Source: Mogibacterium sp. (lineage in GTDB: Bacteria; Bacillota; Clostridia; Peptostreptococcales; Anaerovoracaceae). From it: a stretch of 64,000 nucleotides of DNA. Both the position numbers and the translations under genes were made by a program. Location of the stretch: contig JAFRGD010000025.1 of assembly GCA_017433975.1 (NCBI GenBank), positions 1 through 64,000 on the forward strand. Reading direction: 5' to 3'. Positions 53,678 to 60,969 of this stretch are shown in pieces; position 1 is the first letter of the stretch, and every line of letters starts with the position of its first letter. Below the pieces are notes generated by a model, which saw nothing but the letters and a program-made list of their open reading frames with translations, searched no databases and was not told the origin of the DNA.

Positions 53678-54880
53678 TTACAGGTATTCAAACGGCACCT
53701 CGATCACCATGTCGGAGCATGGGAACGTGCAGCACGGATGGATGTATCTGTGCTTCTTGTCTGCCCAACGACGGAAATCGCTGACCTCAGGTACGAAGAA
53801 GAATCCGCCGGTGACCTTGGAACGGCACCAGCCGCACTCACCGGATCTGCAACGGGACGGCGCCTTGATACCGGCGCGCTCCATCGCGACCAGCAGCGGC
53901 TCGTTGCAGACGGCGTCGATGACGTACTCGTTCGGGCCCTGCTTGACGGTGACCTTGTAGGTCTGACCTTTCGAAGCATCCGGGAAGTCCTGATCCTCTT
54001 CGACCTTTTTGGTGATCGGCTTTGCCTCGTAGCGGACGTTCTTTCTTTCCAGACCGAGCTTCGGGAGCTCCTTCTCGAGGAATTTGTAGAACGCCTCCGG
54101 GCCGCAGGCGAAGATGCTGCAGTCGCCGTCCATGTACTTCTTGACCAGGTCCGCCGAGATGAAGCCGTGCTCATAGCCTTCCTTTTCCTCGTCGGAGAGG
54201 ACGTGGATGACTTTGATCTTGTCGCACTTGGCGAGTTCGTCGAACTCATCCTTGAACAGGATCTGCTCCTCGGTACGGCTGCCGAAGATGATCGTCAGGT
54301 TGAAGTCCTCGGTGCCCTCAGCGATCGCGCGCGCCATGGACAGGAACGGTGTGATGCCGCTGCCGCCGGCGAGGCCGATGATGTTGTAAGGGTCGCGGAG
54401 GTCTTCATAGTAGAAGAAGCCCTGTGGCGAGGACGATCTGAACTTGTCTCCTACCTTGACGTTCGCCAGCAGATAGTCCGCCGCGAAGCCGGTCGGGTTG
54501 GTACGGATCGTGATCTCATACTTGCCCGCGAGCGCTTCCTTTGGCGAGGAGTTAAGCGAATACGGCCTGGACAGGAAACTGTCGCCGATCTGCATCTTGA
54601 GCGAGATGTACTGGCCAGCGCGGAAGTACGGCAGCGGGCCGCCGTCTTCGGCGTTGAATACGTACGTCTTGGACGCTGCGCCCGGGTGATCGATGATGTC
54701 AGCCACGACGAGCGTGATGACGTCCGGATGCATCGCCTTTGCGAGCTGGTTGATCGGGTAGTCAGCAGTAACTTCTTTTGCAGGTGCTGCCTGAATGGTC
54801 GCTTCGCGGTATGAAATCATATTCGCGAATAAACTCGGATCGAGCTTTTGATACAGCTCAGGAATCAATTTGTATGCCAT
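53678..54880 (-). CDS. Ferredoxin-type FAD/NAD(P)H reductase with [2Fe-2S] domain
   Basis: 400 residues. Residues ~1-50 are a short N-terminal stretch; then a ferredoxin-reductase FAD domain (RPYSLNSSPKEA), an NAD(P) domain (GGSGITPFLSMARAI, FGSRTEEQILFKDEF, FACGPEAFYKFLEKEL) and a C-terminal plant-type [2Fe-2S] domain (CRSGECGWC, then a fourth Cys in HPCCTFPC). It passes electrons from NAD(P)H to a partner. The start codon shares one base with the stop of the FAD oxidoreductase gene (TAATG), so the two are tightly coupled and the oxidoreductase is the natural partner. Confidence 0.9.
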   Translation of the reverse strand: MAYKLIPELYQKLDPSLFANMISYREATIQAAPAKEVTADYPINQLAKAMHPDVITLVVADIIDHPGAASKTYVFNAEDGGPLPYFRAGQYISLKMQIGDSFLSRPYSLNSSPKEALAGKYEITIRTNPTGFAADYLLANVKVGDKFRSSSPQGFFYYEDLRDPYNIIGLAGGSGITPFLSMARAIAEGTEDFNLTIIFGSRTEEQILFKDEFDELAKCDKIKVIHVLSDEEKEGYEHGFISADLVKKYMDGDCSIFACGPEAFYKFLEKELPKLGLERKNVRYEAKPITKKVEEDQDFPDASKGQTYKVTVKQGPNEYVIDAVCNEPLLVAMERAGIKAPSRCRSGECGWCRSKVTGGFFFVPEVSDFRRWADKKHRYIHPCCTFPCSDMVIEVPFEYL

Positions 54881-56418
54881 TACTGCGCACCTCCTTCCTC
54901 AGCAAGTCTTTTCAAAGCAAGTTTGGCGATCATCCTTCCGGTTACATAAGCGGAGCTGTAGCCGTCGCCGCGCGGGCCGGCCGCGCCAATCGGGCACAGA
55001 CCCTTGATTGGATAGTCGGTGTCGACCATCGCCATGCGGGCGCTCATCGCGTCCCAATCTCTCGTCTCATAACCATAGACCGCGCCTTCCGGCGTTCCGA
55101 TGTAACGAGCAAAGGTCCAAGGCGTCGCGACGCAGACTTCCTCGATGTACGGACCGATGTCGATGCCGCAGAGCTCTTTGGTCTTTTCGATGTAGTACTT
55201 GGCGTATCTGTTCTTGAGCTTCATGTACTCCTCAGGCGTGACGTTGCTCCACTCCTCCGGACCGTGCATGGTGGTGAAGAAGCCGACGGCGGTTCCCTTT
55301 GGCGAAGCTTCGGAGCTCGCCAGGTTGCCGCAGAGGAATACGACGGACTTGGTCTTGTCTTCGAACGGCTCGAAGACCTTGGCGTATTCTGTGCGGGAGT
55401 CCGAGGTGTTGTTGACGTCGATGCAGTACTCCTTGATGCCGAGTTCTTCCGCCGACTTGTTCAGGCCGAAGTACACGGTGAAGCATCTCGCGCTGTATTT
55501 CCTATCACGGGCCGCGGAGAGCTTCTTTTCTCTCTCAGGAACGAGTTCCTTTGGCATCATCTTTCCGTAGATGATATCCGGGTTGATGTTGGCGAGGACG
55601 TAGTCGCATGGGATCACGCCGGCTGTCGTCTTGACACCGCACAGGCGGTCGCCGTTGAAGAGGAACTCCTCCGCGCGGCAGTTGAACCATACTTCGCCGC
55701 CCATCTCGCGGAAGCGCTCGATCATCGCGCAGCTGATCTCGTGCGAGGTATGCGCCGGGATGTAGGAACGTTTCTTAATCAGGTGGTAGAGCATGTTGGA
55801 GTAGTGGCTGAACGCCAGCTTGTCCAGCGAGACGCCGAGATAACCCCAGTAAGCGCCCATGAGGTCCTGCGCGTTCTGCGGAACGCCGAGCGCGTTCCAG
55901 ACGTCTTCGGTCGGGGCGGCGGCGACTGCGGCGAAGTTCGGGAACTGCTGCATGAGTTCCTGCGGTTTCAGTTTGCCGAGCATTCTGGTGCCGTTGGCGA
56001 CCTCAGCCATGAGGTCGAAGCACTTGGTGACCGACTCTCTGCAGCCCGGAACCGCTTCCTCCATCGCATCGATGAAGTCATCTGTTCCGACCGGCATGGT
56101 CGCGTCGAGCGGCGAGCCGTCCGAGAACGTACCGACAGCGCGGAAGCACTCCGGAACTTGACGCCAGTCGACGTCGACGTGGTATGACCGCATCAGATCG
56201 CCGATCTCACCCCAAGTATTTGTGTTGCCGACATCGACGAGCTCGTGCAGTGCCGGTTCAAACTCGAACCGTCCGCGTACGAAGCTGGTAGCGCAGCCTC
56301 CCGGGAGGTTGTGCTGCTCGATCAGCAGGGTTTTTTTGCCTGCCTTCGCACACTCCAGAGCAGCTACCATACCGGCGTTTCCTGCGCCGACAACTACAAT
56401 ATCGTACTTTTGAATCAT
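54880..56418 (-). CDS. Phytoene-desaturase-like FAD oxidoreductase
   Basis: 512 residues from the ATG at 56418, with GGAGGTG upstream; the frame is open 16 codons further but without a ribosome site. The dinucleotide fold VVVGAGNAGMVAALECAKAGKKTLLIE and the GGCATSF segment mark the phytoene dehydrogenase/retinol saturase/amine oxidase group. The C-terminal GLCPIGAAGPRGDGYSSAYVTGRMIA is the second FAD motif. With the coupled [2Fe-2S] reductase it could saturate, desaturate or isomerise a hydrophobic substrate. No carotenoid-pathway gene is nearby, and the MerR/MFS pair suggests a foreign or dietary compound; that is inference. Confidence 0.85.
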   Translation of the reverse strand: MIQKYDIVVVGAGNAGMVAALECAKAGKKTLLIEQHNLPGGCATSFVRGRFEFEPALHELVDVGNTNTWGEIGDLMRSYHVDVDWRQVPECFRAVGTFSDGSPLDATMPVGTDDFIDAMEEAVPGCRESVTKCFDLMAEVANGTRMLGKLKPQELMQQFPNFAAVAAAPTEDVWNALGVPQNAQDLMGAYWGYLGVSLDKLAFSHYSNMLYHLIKKRSYIPAHTSHEISCAMIERFREMGGEVWFNCRAEEFLFNGDRLCGVKTTAGVIPCDYVLANINPDIIYGKMMPKELVPEREKKLSAARDRKYSARCFTVYFGLNKSAEELGIKEYCIDVNNTSDSRTEYAKVFEPFEDKTKSVVFLCGNLASSEASPKGTAVGFFTTMHGPEEWSNVTPEEYMKLKNRYAKYYIEKTKELCGIDIGPYIEEVCVATPWTFARYIGTPEGAVYGYETRDWDAMSARMAMVDTDYPIKGLCPIGAAGPRGDGYSSAYVTGRMIAKLALKRLAEEGGAQ

Positions 56419-56470
56419 TACGGGTAACACCTCCTTATGGAAAAATTTATTTATTGCTGTAAGCAAAAGT

Positions 56471-56485
56471 AGGTGAAATACACCT
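56471..56485. promoter_or_regulatory. AGGTG-N5-CACCT dyad downstream of the MerR-type promoter
   Basis: A perfect 5-bp inverted repeat lies about 10 bases past the predicted -10 box of the FAD-oxidoreductase operon, within the leader. Confidence 0.4.
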
Positions 56486-56495
56486 TTCTGTTATG

Positions 56496-56526
56496 AGGAT
56501 AAATGCTACAGTTAGGGGAGAGTCAA
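56496..56526 (-). promoter_or_regulatory. Long-spacer (19 bp) promoter of the FAD-oxidoreductase operon
   Basis: Minus strand: -35 TTGACT (56521-56526), 19-base spacer, -10 TATCCT (56496-56501). A 19-bp spacer is the hallmark of MerR-activated promoters, and the spacer carries an imperfect dyad centred on CTAAC. The merR gene lies 3 kb downstream on the same strand. Confidence 0.6.
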
Positions 56527-56550
56527 GGGAAACATTCCGATTTTTCGGGC

Positions 56551-56577
56551 AAAAAAAGCCGGGCCGGTACGGCCCGG
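56551..56577 (-). terminator. Terminator of the symporter gene
   Basis: CCGGGCC (56559-56565) and GGCCCGG (56571-56577), followed by seven T on the minus strand, about 45 bases after the symporter stop. Confidence 0.85.
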
Positions 56578-56623
56578 AGGTGGTGTTATTATCGTGTGTT
56601 GTCGCACGGTGCCGGAAAACGGC

Positions 56624-58225
56624 TCATTCCTTTTGGAGCTTCTGCAGGTTGAGGACGCCCATGCGGCCCGCCTGCAGCACGAGCTCGAGCTGCAGCACCG
56701 CCTGGTTGGCCGCCGCCGCGAAGACTCCAATCAGCAGGTCGAAGAGCATCGCTTCAATCAGCGCGTCGCCCGGAATGTTGAGGGAGGCGAAAATCGCCAT
56801 GTACGTGAGCATGCCTGCGCCCGGCACCGGCGGCGCCGCGGCGGACAAGGTGACCGCCAGCACGACCGCGGTGAAGCACCAGAGCGGCGAAAGGGTGATC
56901 TCATATGTCTTACTGATGTACATTGTGAAGATGACGGTTCCAATCGTCGAAATCGGCATGTACAAAATCAATCCGTGGGGCAGGCTGAGCATGGTAAAGT
57001 GCCGGTCAATCCCGAGTTTTTCGACGCAGGACTGCTCTGCCTGGCCGAACGATTCGTCAAGTGAGCCTTTGCGGACCGACGTCAGAAACGGAGGGAGGAC
57101 CTTGCGCGCGAGCATCCCCGGGGAGACTTTCTTGTATCCCGCGATGATGAAGACGACGACCATGCAATATATGGCGGCGAGAATCAGCGTAATCAGGAAC
57201 GGCTTCCAGATTCCGACCAGCGTGACAGTCTGCCGCATTTCGATTTTGGCCGCGACCAGTACGACTACGAAAACCGGCATGAGTCTGCTGACCCAGTCCG
57301 CGATAATCAGTCCGACCGTGTTGGTCTGCTTGACGAACCGCGCCACCGCGCTGACGCGGTCTCCCAATACGATCATCGCGTTGCCGATAATCACGGCGAT
57401 CAGGATGAGCTGCGCGGTGTTCACCTCGATGATCGGGTCGATCAGGTTCTCCGGCACAATGCTGAAAATCATCTCCAGAAAGCCTTGGGCGCTCTCGCTG
57501 GAGATGTTGTCGCCGGTCATGTCCAGACGGAAGACGAGCAACGCGACGGCAAGCGCGGCCGCAGCGGCAAAGACGCTCAGCAGGAGGTACCTGACGACGA
57601 TCTTCCAGCCGCTCGCCCCCTGTTCGTTCAGCCGCGCGGCGTTCAGCATGGTCGTCAATACCATCAGGAAGATGATCGGTCCGCTGATGACCGTCAGCAG
57701 CCGGTTCAGGAGGAAGTACGTCGGGGTATATAACACGTCGCGCGAAACCGCGCTGAATATGCCCGGCAGAACGATGACGCCGACCGTGCCGAGCAGGGCG
57801 CCCAGCGCGATGGCGATGAACGCTTTGAGAAACGGATTGAGGCCGCGCACCGGGAGCGACAGTTTCAGGACGTTCCGGTTGCCCGCCCGCGAATACTGCG
57901 GGCTGAGGCCGACGCCCGTCAGCAGTGAGGCGCTCCAGTCCTCGAGCTCCAGGTCCTTCTTGCTGAGCGGGTTGTAGATGTCGCCCTCGTGCTCGAGGCG
58001 GATGGAGGACCGGCCGAGAAAGCTGCCCGTGTAGAGTGTAACCTTGTCCTTCTCCCCGAAACGGTCGCGGAGGCGCAGCATCGCCTCCTCCAGCGACAGC
58101 CGGATGCGGAGGCGGTTCTGCCGCTCCGTGCCCATCTCGGTGAGCAGCTCGTCGACCGTCCCCGCGAAGCGGTCGATCTCCGGGCCTGCCAAAGTATATG
58201 TGCTTGTTGTGTTCCGAATCTTCAT
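56624..58225 (-). CDS. Dicarboxylate/amino-acid:cation symporter fused to an ATPase-like N-terminal domain
   Basis: 533 residues from the ATG at 58225; the frame is open 30 more codons, but those would cross the inverted repeat at 58292-58321. The C-terminal ~400 residues are a DAACS-type (GltP/SstT) symporter: eight TM segments, a SGPIIFLMVL segment, PHGLILYMPISTIGTVIF and the APPVPGAGMLTYMAIF loop. Residues ~1-130 are soluble; RIRLSLEEAMLRLRDRF and SIRLEHEGDIYNPL resemble the N box and G-box region of small GHKL/anti-sigma (RsbW-like) ATPases. The domain may sense nucleotides or bind a partner to control transport. The substrate is probably a dicarboxylate or an acidic or neutral amino acid. 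Confidence 0.8.
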   Translation of the reverse strand: MKIRNTTSTYTLAGPEIDRFAGTVDELLTEMGTERQNRLRIRLSLEEAMLRLRDRFGEKDKVTLYTGSFLGRSSIRLEHEGDIYNPLSKKDLELEDWSASLLTGVGLSPQYSRAGNRNVLKLSLPVRGLNPFLKAFIAIALGALLGTVGVIVLPGIFSAVSRDVLYTPTYFLLNRLLTVISGPIIFLMVLTTMLNAARLNEQGASGWKIVVRYLLLSVFAAAAALAVALLVFRLDMTGDNISSESAQGFLEMIFSIVPENLIDPIIEVNTAQLILIAVIIGNAMIVLGDRVSAVARFVKQTNTVGLIIADWVSRLMPVFVVVLVAAKIEMRQTVTLVGIWKPFLITLILAAIYCMVVVFIIAGYKKVSPGMLARKVLPPFLTSVRKGSLDESFGQAEQSCVEKLGIDRHFTMLSLPHGLILYMPISTIGTVIFTMYISKTYEITLSPLWCFTAVVLAVTLSAAAPPVPGAGMLTYMAIFASLNIPGDALIEAMLFDLLIGVFAAAANQAVLQLELVLQAGRMGVLNLQKLQKE

Positions 58226-58291
58226 GATTTGCCTAATGAATGAAAAAAGTGTGATGCCGGGGCCGTCCGGCGGTTTCCGGCCGGAAAAAGA

Positions 58292-58321
58292 CCCTCTATG
58301 GTAGTAGTATACCATAGAGGG
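58292..58321. promoter_or_regulatory. Perfect 12-bp inverted repeat upstream of the symporter gene
   Basis: CCCTCTATGGTA (58292-58303) and TACCATAGAGGG (58310-58321), 6-base loop. On the minus strand TCTTTTTCC follows, so it could be an attenuator/terminator 65 bases before the symporter start. The loop region also reads TATACT, a possible -10 box. Confidence 0.6.
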
Positions 58322-58372
58322 CGCCTTTTGTTAGTATAAAATTGTGCCTGCCGCAGGGTCAGTTTCGGCGGA

Positions 58373-58403
58373 GATGAAAACCGGAACCGTCCCTGTTTTC
58401 ACC
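58373..58403. repeat. Copy 2 of a dispersed intergenic repeat
   Basis: GATGAAAAC and GTTTTCACC form an imperfect inverted repeat around CGGAACCGTCCCT. It abuts the stop codon of the VWA gene and matches the site at 5875-5891. Confidence 0.5.
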
Positions 58404-59077
58404 TATCTCTTGCGGCCTTTGCCGCCTTTGCGGGCCTCGTAGTCCTCCTCGATGCGGGACTTCCACTTGCCGCCGACTTCGGACATCTTTGGGGCGGCGC
58501 GCATCTCGCAGACGGTGTCCGCGAGGACTTCGTAGTTGAGCGCCGTGCCGGCGGTGTCGCTGTGGTACCGGACGGCCCGGTCCGCCCGGATGCCGAAGCG
58601 GCCCGCGACTTCGACCGCGTCGATGTTGGCGCCGAGGAACAGGAACTCCCAGCCGGCGGCTTCCTTCTGCTGCTCGATCATTTTCTTGAGCGTCGCGTAA
58701 TCGTATTTGCGGCTCGCGTTCTCCATGCCGTCGGTCGTGATGACGAAGATCGTCTTCTCCGGTACGTCCTCCTCGCGGGCGTATTTGTGAATCGTGCGGA
58801 TGTGCTCCACCGCGTTGCCGACCGCGTCGAGCAGGGCCGTGCAGCCGCGTACATAATACTCCTTGTCCGTGATCGGCTTGACTTCCGCAATCGGTACGCG
58901 GTCGTGGATCGTCTCCGCGCGGTCGTCGAACAGGATGGTCGTGACCAGCACGTCGCCCTCCGCCTTGCGCTGCTTGTCCAGCATGGAGTTGTAGCCGCCG
59001 ATCGTGTCGGTCTCGAGGCCGCCCATCGAGCCGCTCCGGTCCAGGATCATGACAAGTTCTGTTAAATTCTTTTTCAT
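58403..59077 (-). CDS. VWA-domain protein (cytoplasmic)
   Basis: 224 residues; AAGGAGGACACGG precedes the ATG. The VWA fold has a complete MIDAS: LVMILDRSGSMGG, a Thr in GCTALLDAV and TTDGMENAS. There is no signal peptide or TM segment. The C-terminus is basic (ARKGGKGRKR). Small cytoplasmic VWA proteins of this kind occur in Firmicutes alongside TerD-like or macrodomain proteins, often with an HTH-like partner such as the next gene; the role is unknown. A 10-bp inverted repeat lies in its promoter region. Confidence 0.85.
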   Translation of the reverse strand: MKKNLTELVMILDRSGSMGGLETDTIGGYNSMLDKQRKAEGDVLVTTILFDDRAETIHDRVPIAEVKPITDKEYYVRGCTALLDAVGNAVEHIRTIHKYAREEDVPEKTIFVITTDGMENASRKYDYATLKKMIEQQKEAAGWEFLFLGANIDAVEVAGRFGIRADRAVRYHSDTAGTALNYEVLADTVCEMRAAPKMSEVGGKWKSRIEEDYEARKGGKGRKR

Positions 59078-59095
59078 TTCCGTGTCCTCCTTAAT

Positions 59096-59141
59096 TATAT
59101 TGTAATCTGGTGATGAATTAACTCTTCATGGTTACAATATA
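59096..59141. promoter_or_regulatory. Spaced inverted repeat upstream of the VWA gene
   Basis: TATATTGTAA (59096-59105) and TTACAATATA (59132-59141) are exact complements 26 bases apart. They flank the predicted leader of the VWA gene and may be paired operators or a -10 region. Confidence 0.45.
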
Positions 59142-59153
59142 AACAATTGGACA

Positions 59154-59185
59154 AACAAAAAGGTCGCCTGGCAGGCGACTTTTTG
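59154..59185. terminator. Terminator between the HTH-like gene and the VWA gene
   Basis: GTCGCC (59163-59168), loop TGGCA, GGCGAC (59174-59179), with T runs on both sides in the respective orientation (CTTTTTGTCC on plus, CCTTTTTGTTTG on minus). The minus-strand gene ends at 59217. Confidence 0.75.
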
Positions 59186-59216
59186 TCCTTGAAAAAGTGG
59201 AAGATTGCAGCGGCGG

Positions 59217-60008
59217 TTAGCCCAGTCTGCCGCCCAGCGCCGGCTGGTCGTAGTTGTAGAGCAGCGCGTTGACGTCCGCGAGGTCGTACATCCCGTGCTC
59301 GATGCAGTACTGCACGATCAGGTCCGAAACGCTGCTCGGCGAAAGCGCGTAGCCCGCGCGGCTGATCAGGTCGACCGCCTCGTCCAGGTTGAGCTTGAGC
59401 GCCAGCGCGAGTGCGAGAGCGGTCTGCTTGCGCGGCTGATAGTCCATATTACTACGGATTTTGGAGAAGAGCCTGCGGTCCACATCCGCCCGCTTGTAAA
59501 TGTCCGCGTCCTTGTACCCCTTGGCGTCGATCTGCCGGAGCAGCGACTGCGTGAAGGTCTCGCCCGCGCGGTCGATGATGGCGTCCAGGCCGCCGCCGCT
59601 CATCATCGGGCTTTGCGCGGAAGCCGGCCGTTTGAACACGTCGAGCGGCTCGTGCACGGTCTGTTTCGGCTCGGTTCCGAGGTGCTTCATCGCGTTGTAA
59701 TAGGTCTGCGCGTCCATTACAACGGTATCGCCGAAGTCCTCTTCATACAACGGAAGTTCCTTTTCGAGTGCCTCGGCAAACTCCGCCGCGGCGTCTTCCG
59801 CCTCGGAAACCTCTTCCGACGCCTCCGGCGCTTCAGTCCCGGTCGCCTCCTCCATCGGCAGTACCAGCCCGTCCATCGCGAGCAGTTCGTCGATGTCCGG
59901 CGCCGCGTCGACGGCCTCCTCCTCCGGAACGTACCGCTCCTTCAGATATTGCTCGACGTCAGCCAACAGTCTCCTCGTCAGCCGCGAATTCTTGCTTTTG
60001 TTAAACAT
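59217..60008 (-). CDS. Protein with acidic middle and HTH-like C-terminal domain (paralogue A)
   Basis: 263 residues; AGGGGAC precedes the ATG. Residues ~1-30 are basic, ~30-110 strongly acidic (Glu/Ala/Asp) and probably disordered. The C-terminal ~115 residues are well ordered: FTQSLLRQIDAKGYKDADIYKRADVDRRLFSKIRSN (shown only in part as motif YKRADV-RRLFSKIRS), then ALALALKLNLDEAVDLISRAGYALSPSS and LLYNYDQPALG. From memory the same module ends many Firmicutes macrodomain proteins and resembles an XRE helix-turn-helix. A second copy is encoded at 63477-64000. It lies upstream of the VWA gene on the same strand, but a terminator separates them. Confidence 0.75.
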   Translation of the reverse strand: MFNKSKNSRLTRRLLADVEQYLKERYVPEEEAVDAAPDIDELLAMDGLVLPMEEATGTEAPEASEEVSEAEDAAAEFAEALEKELPLYEEDFGDTVVMDAQTYYNAMKHLGTEPKQTVHEPLDVFKRPASAQSPMMSGGGLDAIIDRAGETFTQSLLRQIDAKGYKDADIYKRADVDRRLFSKIRSNMDYQPRKQTALALALALKLNLDEAVDLISRAGYALSPSSVSDLIVQYCIEHGMYDLADVNALLYNYDQPALGGRLG

Positions 60009-60066
60009 TTTTTGTCCCCTACCTTCCTGCTAAATTTATGTTCATGGCCATGACGGCCGTCTCATG

Positions 60067-60537
60067 CTAGATCAGAATCGACTCGAGTTCCTCGTCCGAC
60101 ACCTTGCCGCGGAAGACCTTGCCCTCGATGACCTCCGTCGTTTTTGCGACGCTGTCCCGGAGGTTCAGGATCGCCTTGCCGAAGTTGCTCCCGCCGGACG
60201 TCGCGAACAGGACGATCTTCTTGCCGGTGAAGTCGTATTTCTCGAGGAACGTGTTCACGATGGTCGGCGCGACGTACCACCAGATCGGGAAGCCGAGATA
60301 GATAATACTATAGTCCGCGATGTGCGCGTCCGTGTTGACAATCGCCGGCCGGGAGGACCGGTCGTTCATCTCGACGCTGGACCGGGATTTCTTGTTCATG
60401 TAGTTCAGGTCCGCCGAAGTGTACTTGACCTCAGGCACGATCTCGTAGAGGTCCGCGCCCGCGATGCGCGCCAGCCGCTCCGCGACCGTACGCGTCCTGC
60501 CGCTCGCGCTGAAATAAACTACCAAGCTCTTTTCCAT
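60067..60537 (-). CDS. Flavodoxin
   Basis: 156 residues; AAGGAGG precedes the ATG. The FMN loop SLVVYFSASGRTRTVAERLA and the later FPIWWYVAPTIVNTFLE and LFATSGGSNFGKA mark a short-chain flavodoxin of the type annotated flavodoxin/NAD(P)H-dependent reductase. It should be a soluble FMN electron carrier or quinone/azo-type reductase. It follows the VOC gene by 15 bases on the same strand, so the two are probably cotranscribed. Confidence 0.9.
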   Translation of the reverse strand: MEKSLVVYFSASGRTRTVAERLARIAGADLYEIVPEVKYTSADLNYMNKKSRSSVEMNDRSSRPAIVNTDAHIADYSIIYLGFPIWWYVAPTIVNTFLEKYDFTGKKIVLFATSGGSNFGKAILNLRDSVAKTTEVIEGKVFRGKVSDEELESILI

Positions 60538-60552
60538 GGCATCCTCCTTATC

Positions 60553-60924
60553 CTATTTGCGCGTCGGGATGATCTCCAGCCAGTAGCCGTCCGGGTCCTG
60601 GATGAAGTAAATCCCCATGTGAGGGTTCTCGAAGCAGATGCAGCCCATCTCCTCGTGCAGCGCGTGCGCCGCCTCAAAGTCGTCCGTGCGGAACGCGAGG
60701 TGGAACTCCTCCTCGCCGATGTCGTATTTGAACGGGTGCTCCGCGAGCCAGGTCAGTTCGAGTTCAAAATCCGCCTCTTCGTTCCCGATGTAGACGATGA
60801 TGAACGACCCGTCAGCGGCCTCCTTGCGGCGCAGTTCCTTAAGACCGAGCGCCTTCTCATAAAACGCCAGCGAAACGCCGAGATCCGCAACGTTGTAGTT
60901 CTCGTGGATCATTTTAAATTTCAT
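60553..60924 (-). CDS. VOC-family (glyoxalase I-like) protein
   Basis: 123 residues; AGGGAGGGAC precedes the ATG. One vicinal-oxygen-chelate module pair: FKMIHENYNVADLGVSLAFYEKALG at the start, HLAFRTDDFEAAHALHEEMG in the middle and YFIQDPDGYWLEIIP at the end. Metal ligands His (near the start), Glu/His (HLAF) and Glu (WLEI) are in the usual places for lactoylglutathione lyase-type proteins. The substrate may be methylglyoxal or a resistance-type compound. It is cytoplasmic. Confidence 0.9.
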   Translation of the reverse strand: MKFKMIHENYNVADLGVSLAFYEKALGLKELRRKEAADGSFIIVYIGNEEADFELELTWLAEHPFKYDIGEEEFHLAFRTDDFEAAHALHEEMGCICFENPHMGIYFIQDPDGYWLEIIPTRK

Positions 60925-60969
60925 CTCTAGTCCCTCCCTATTATTCTATCCTAAAACTATCCTGCATTG

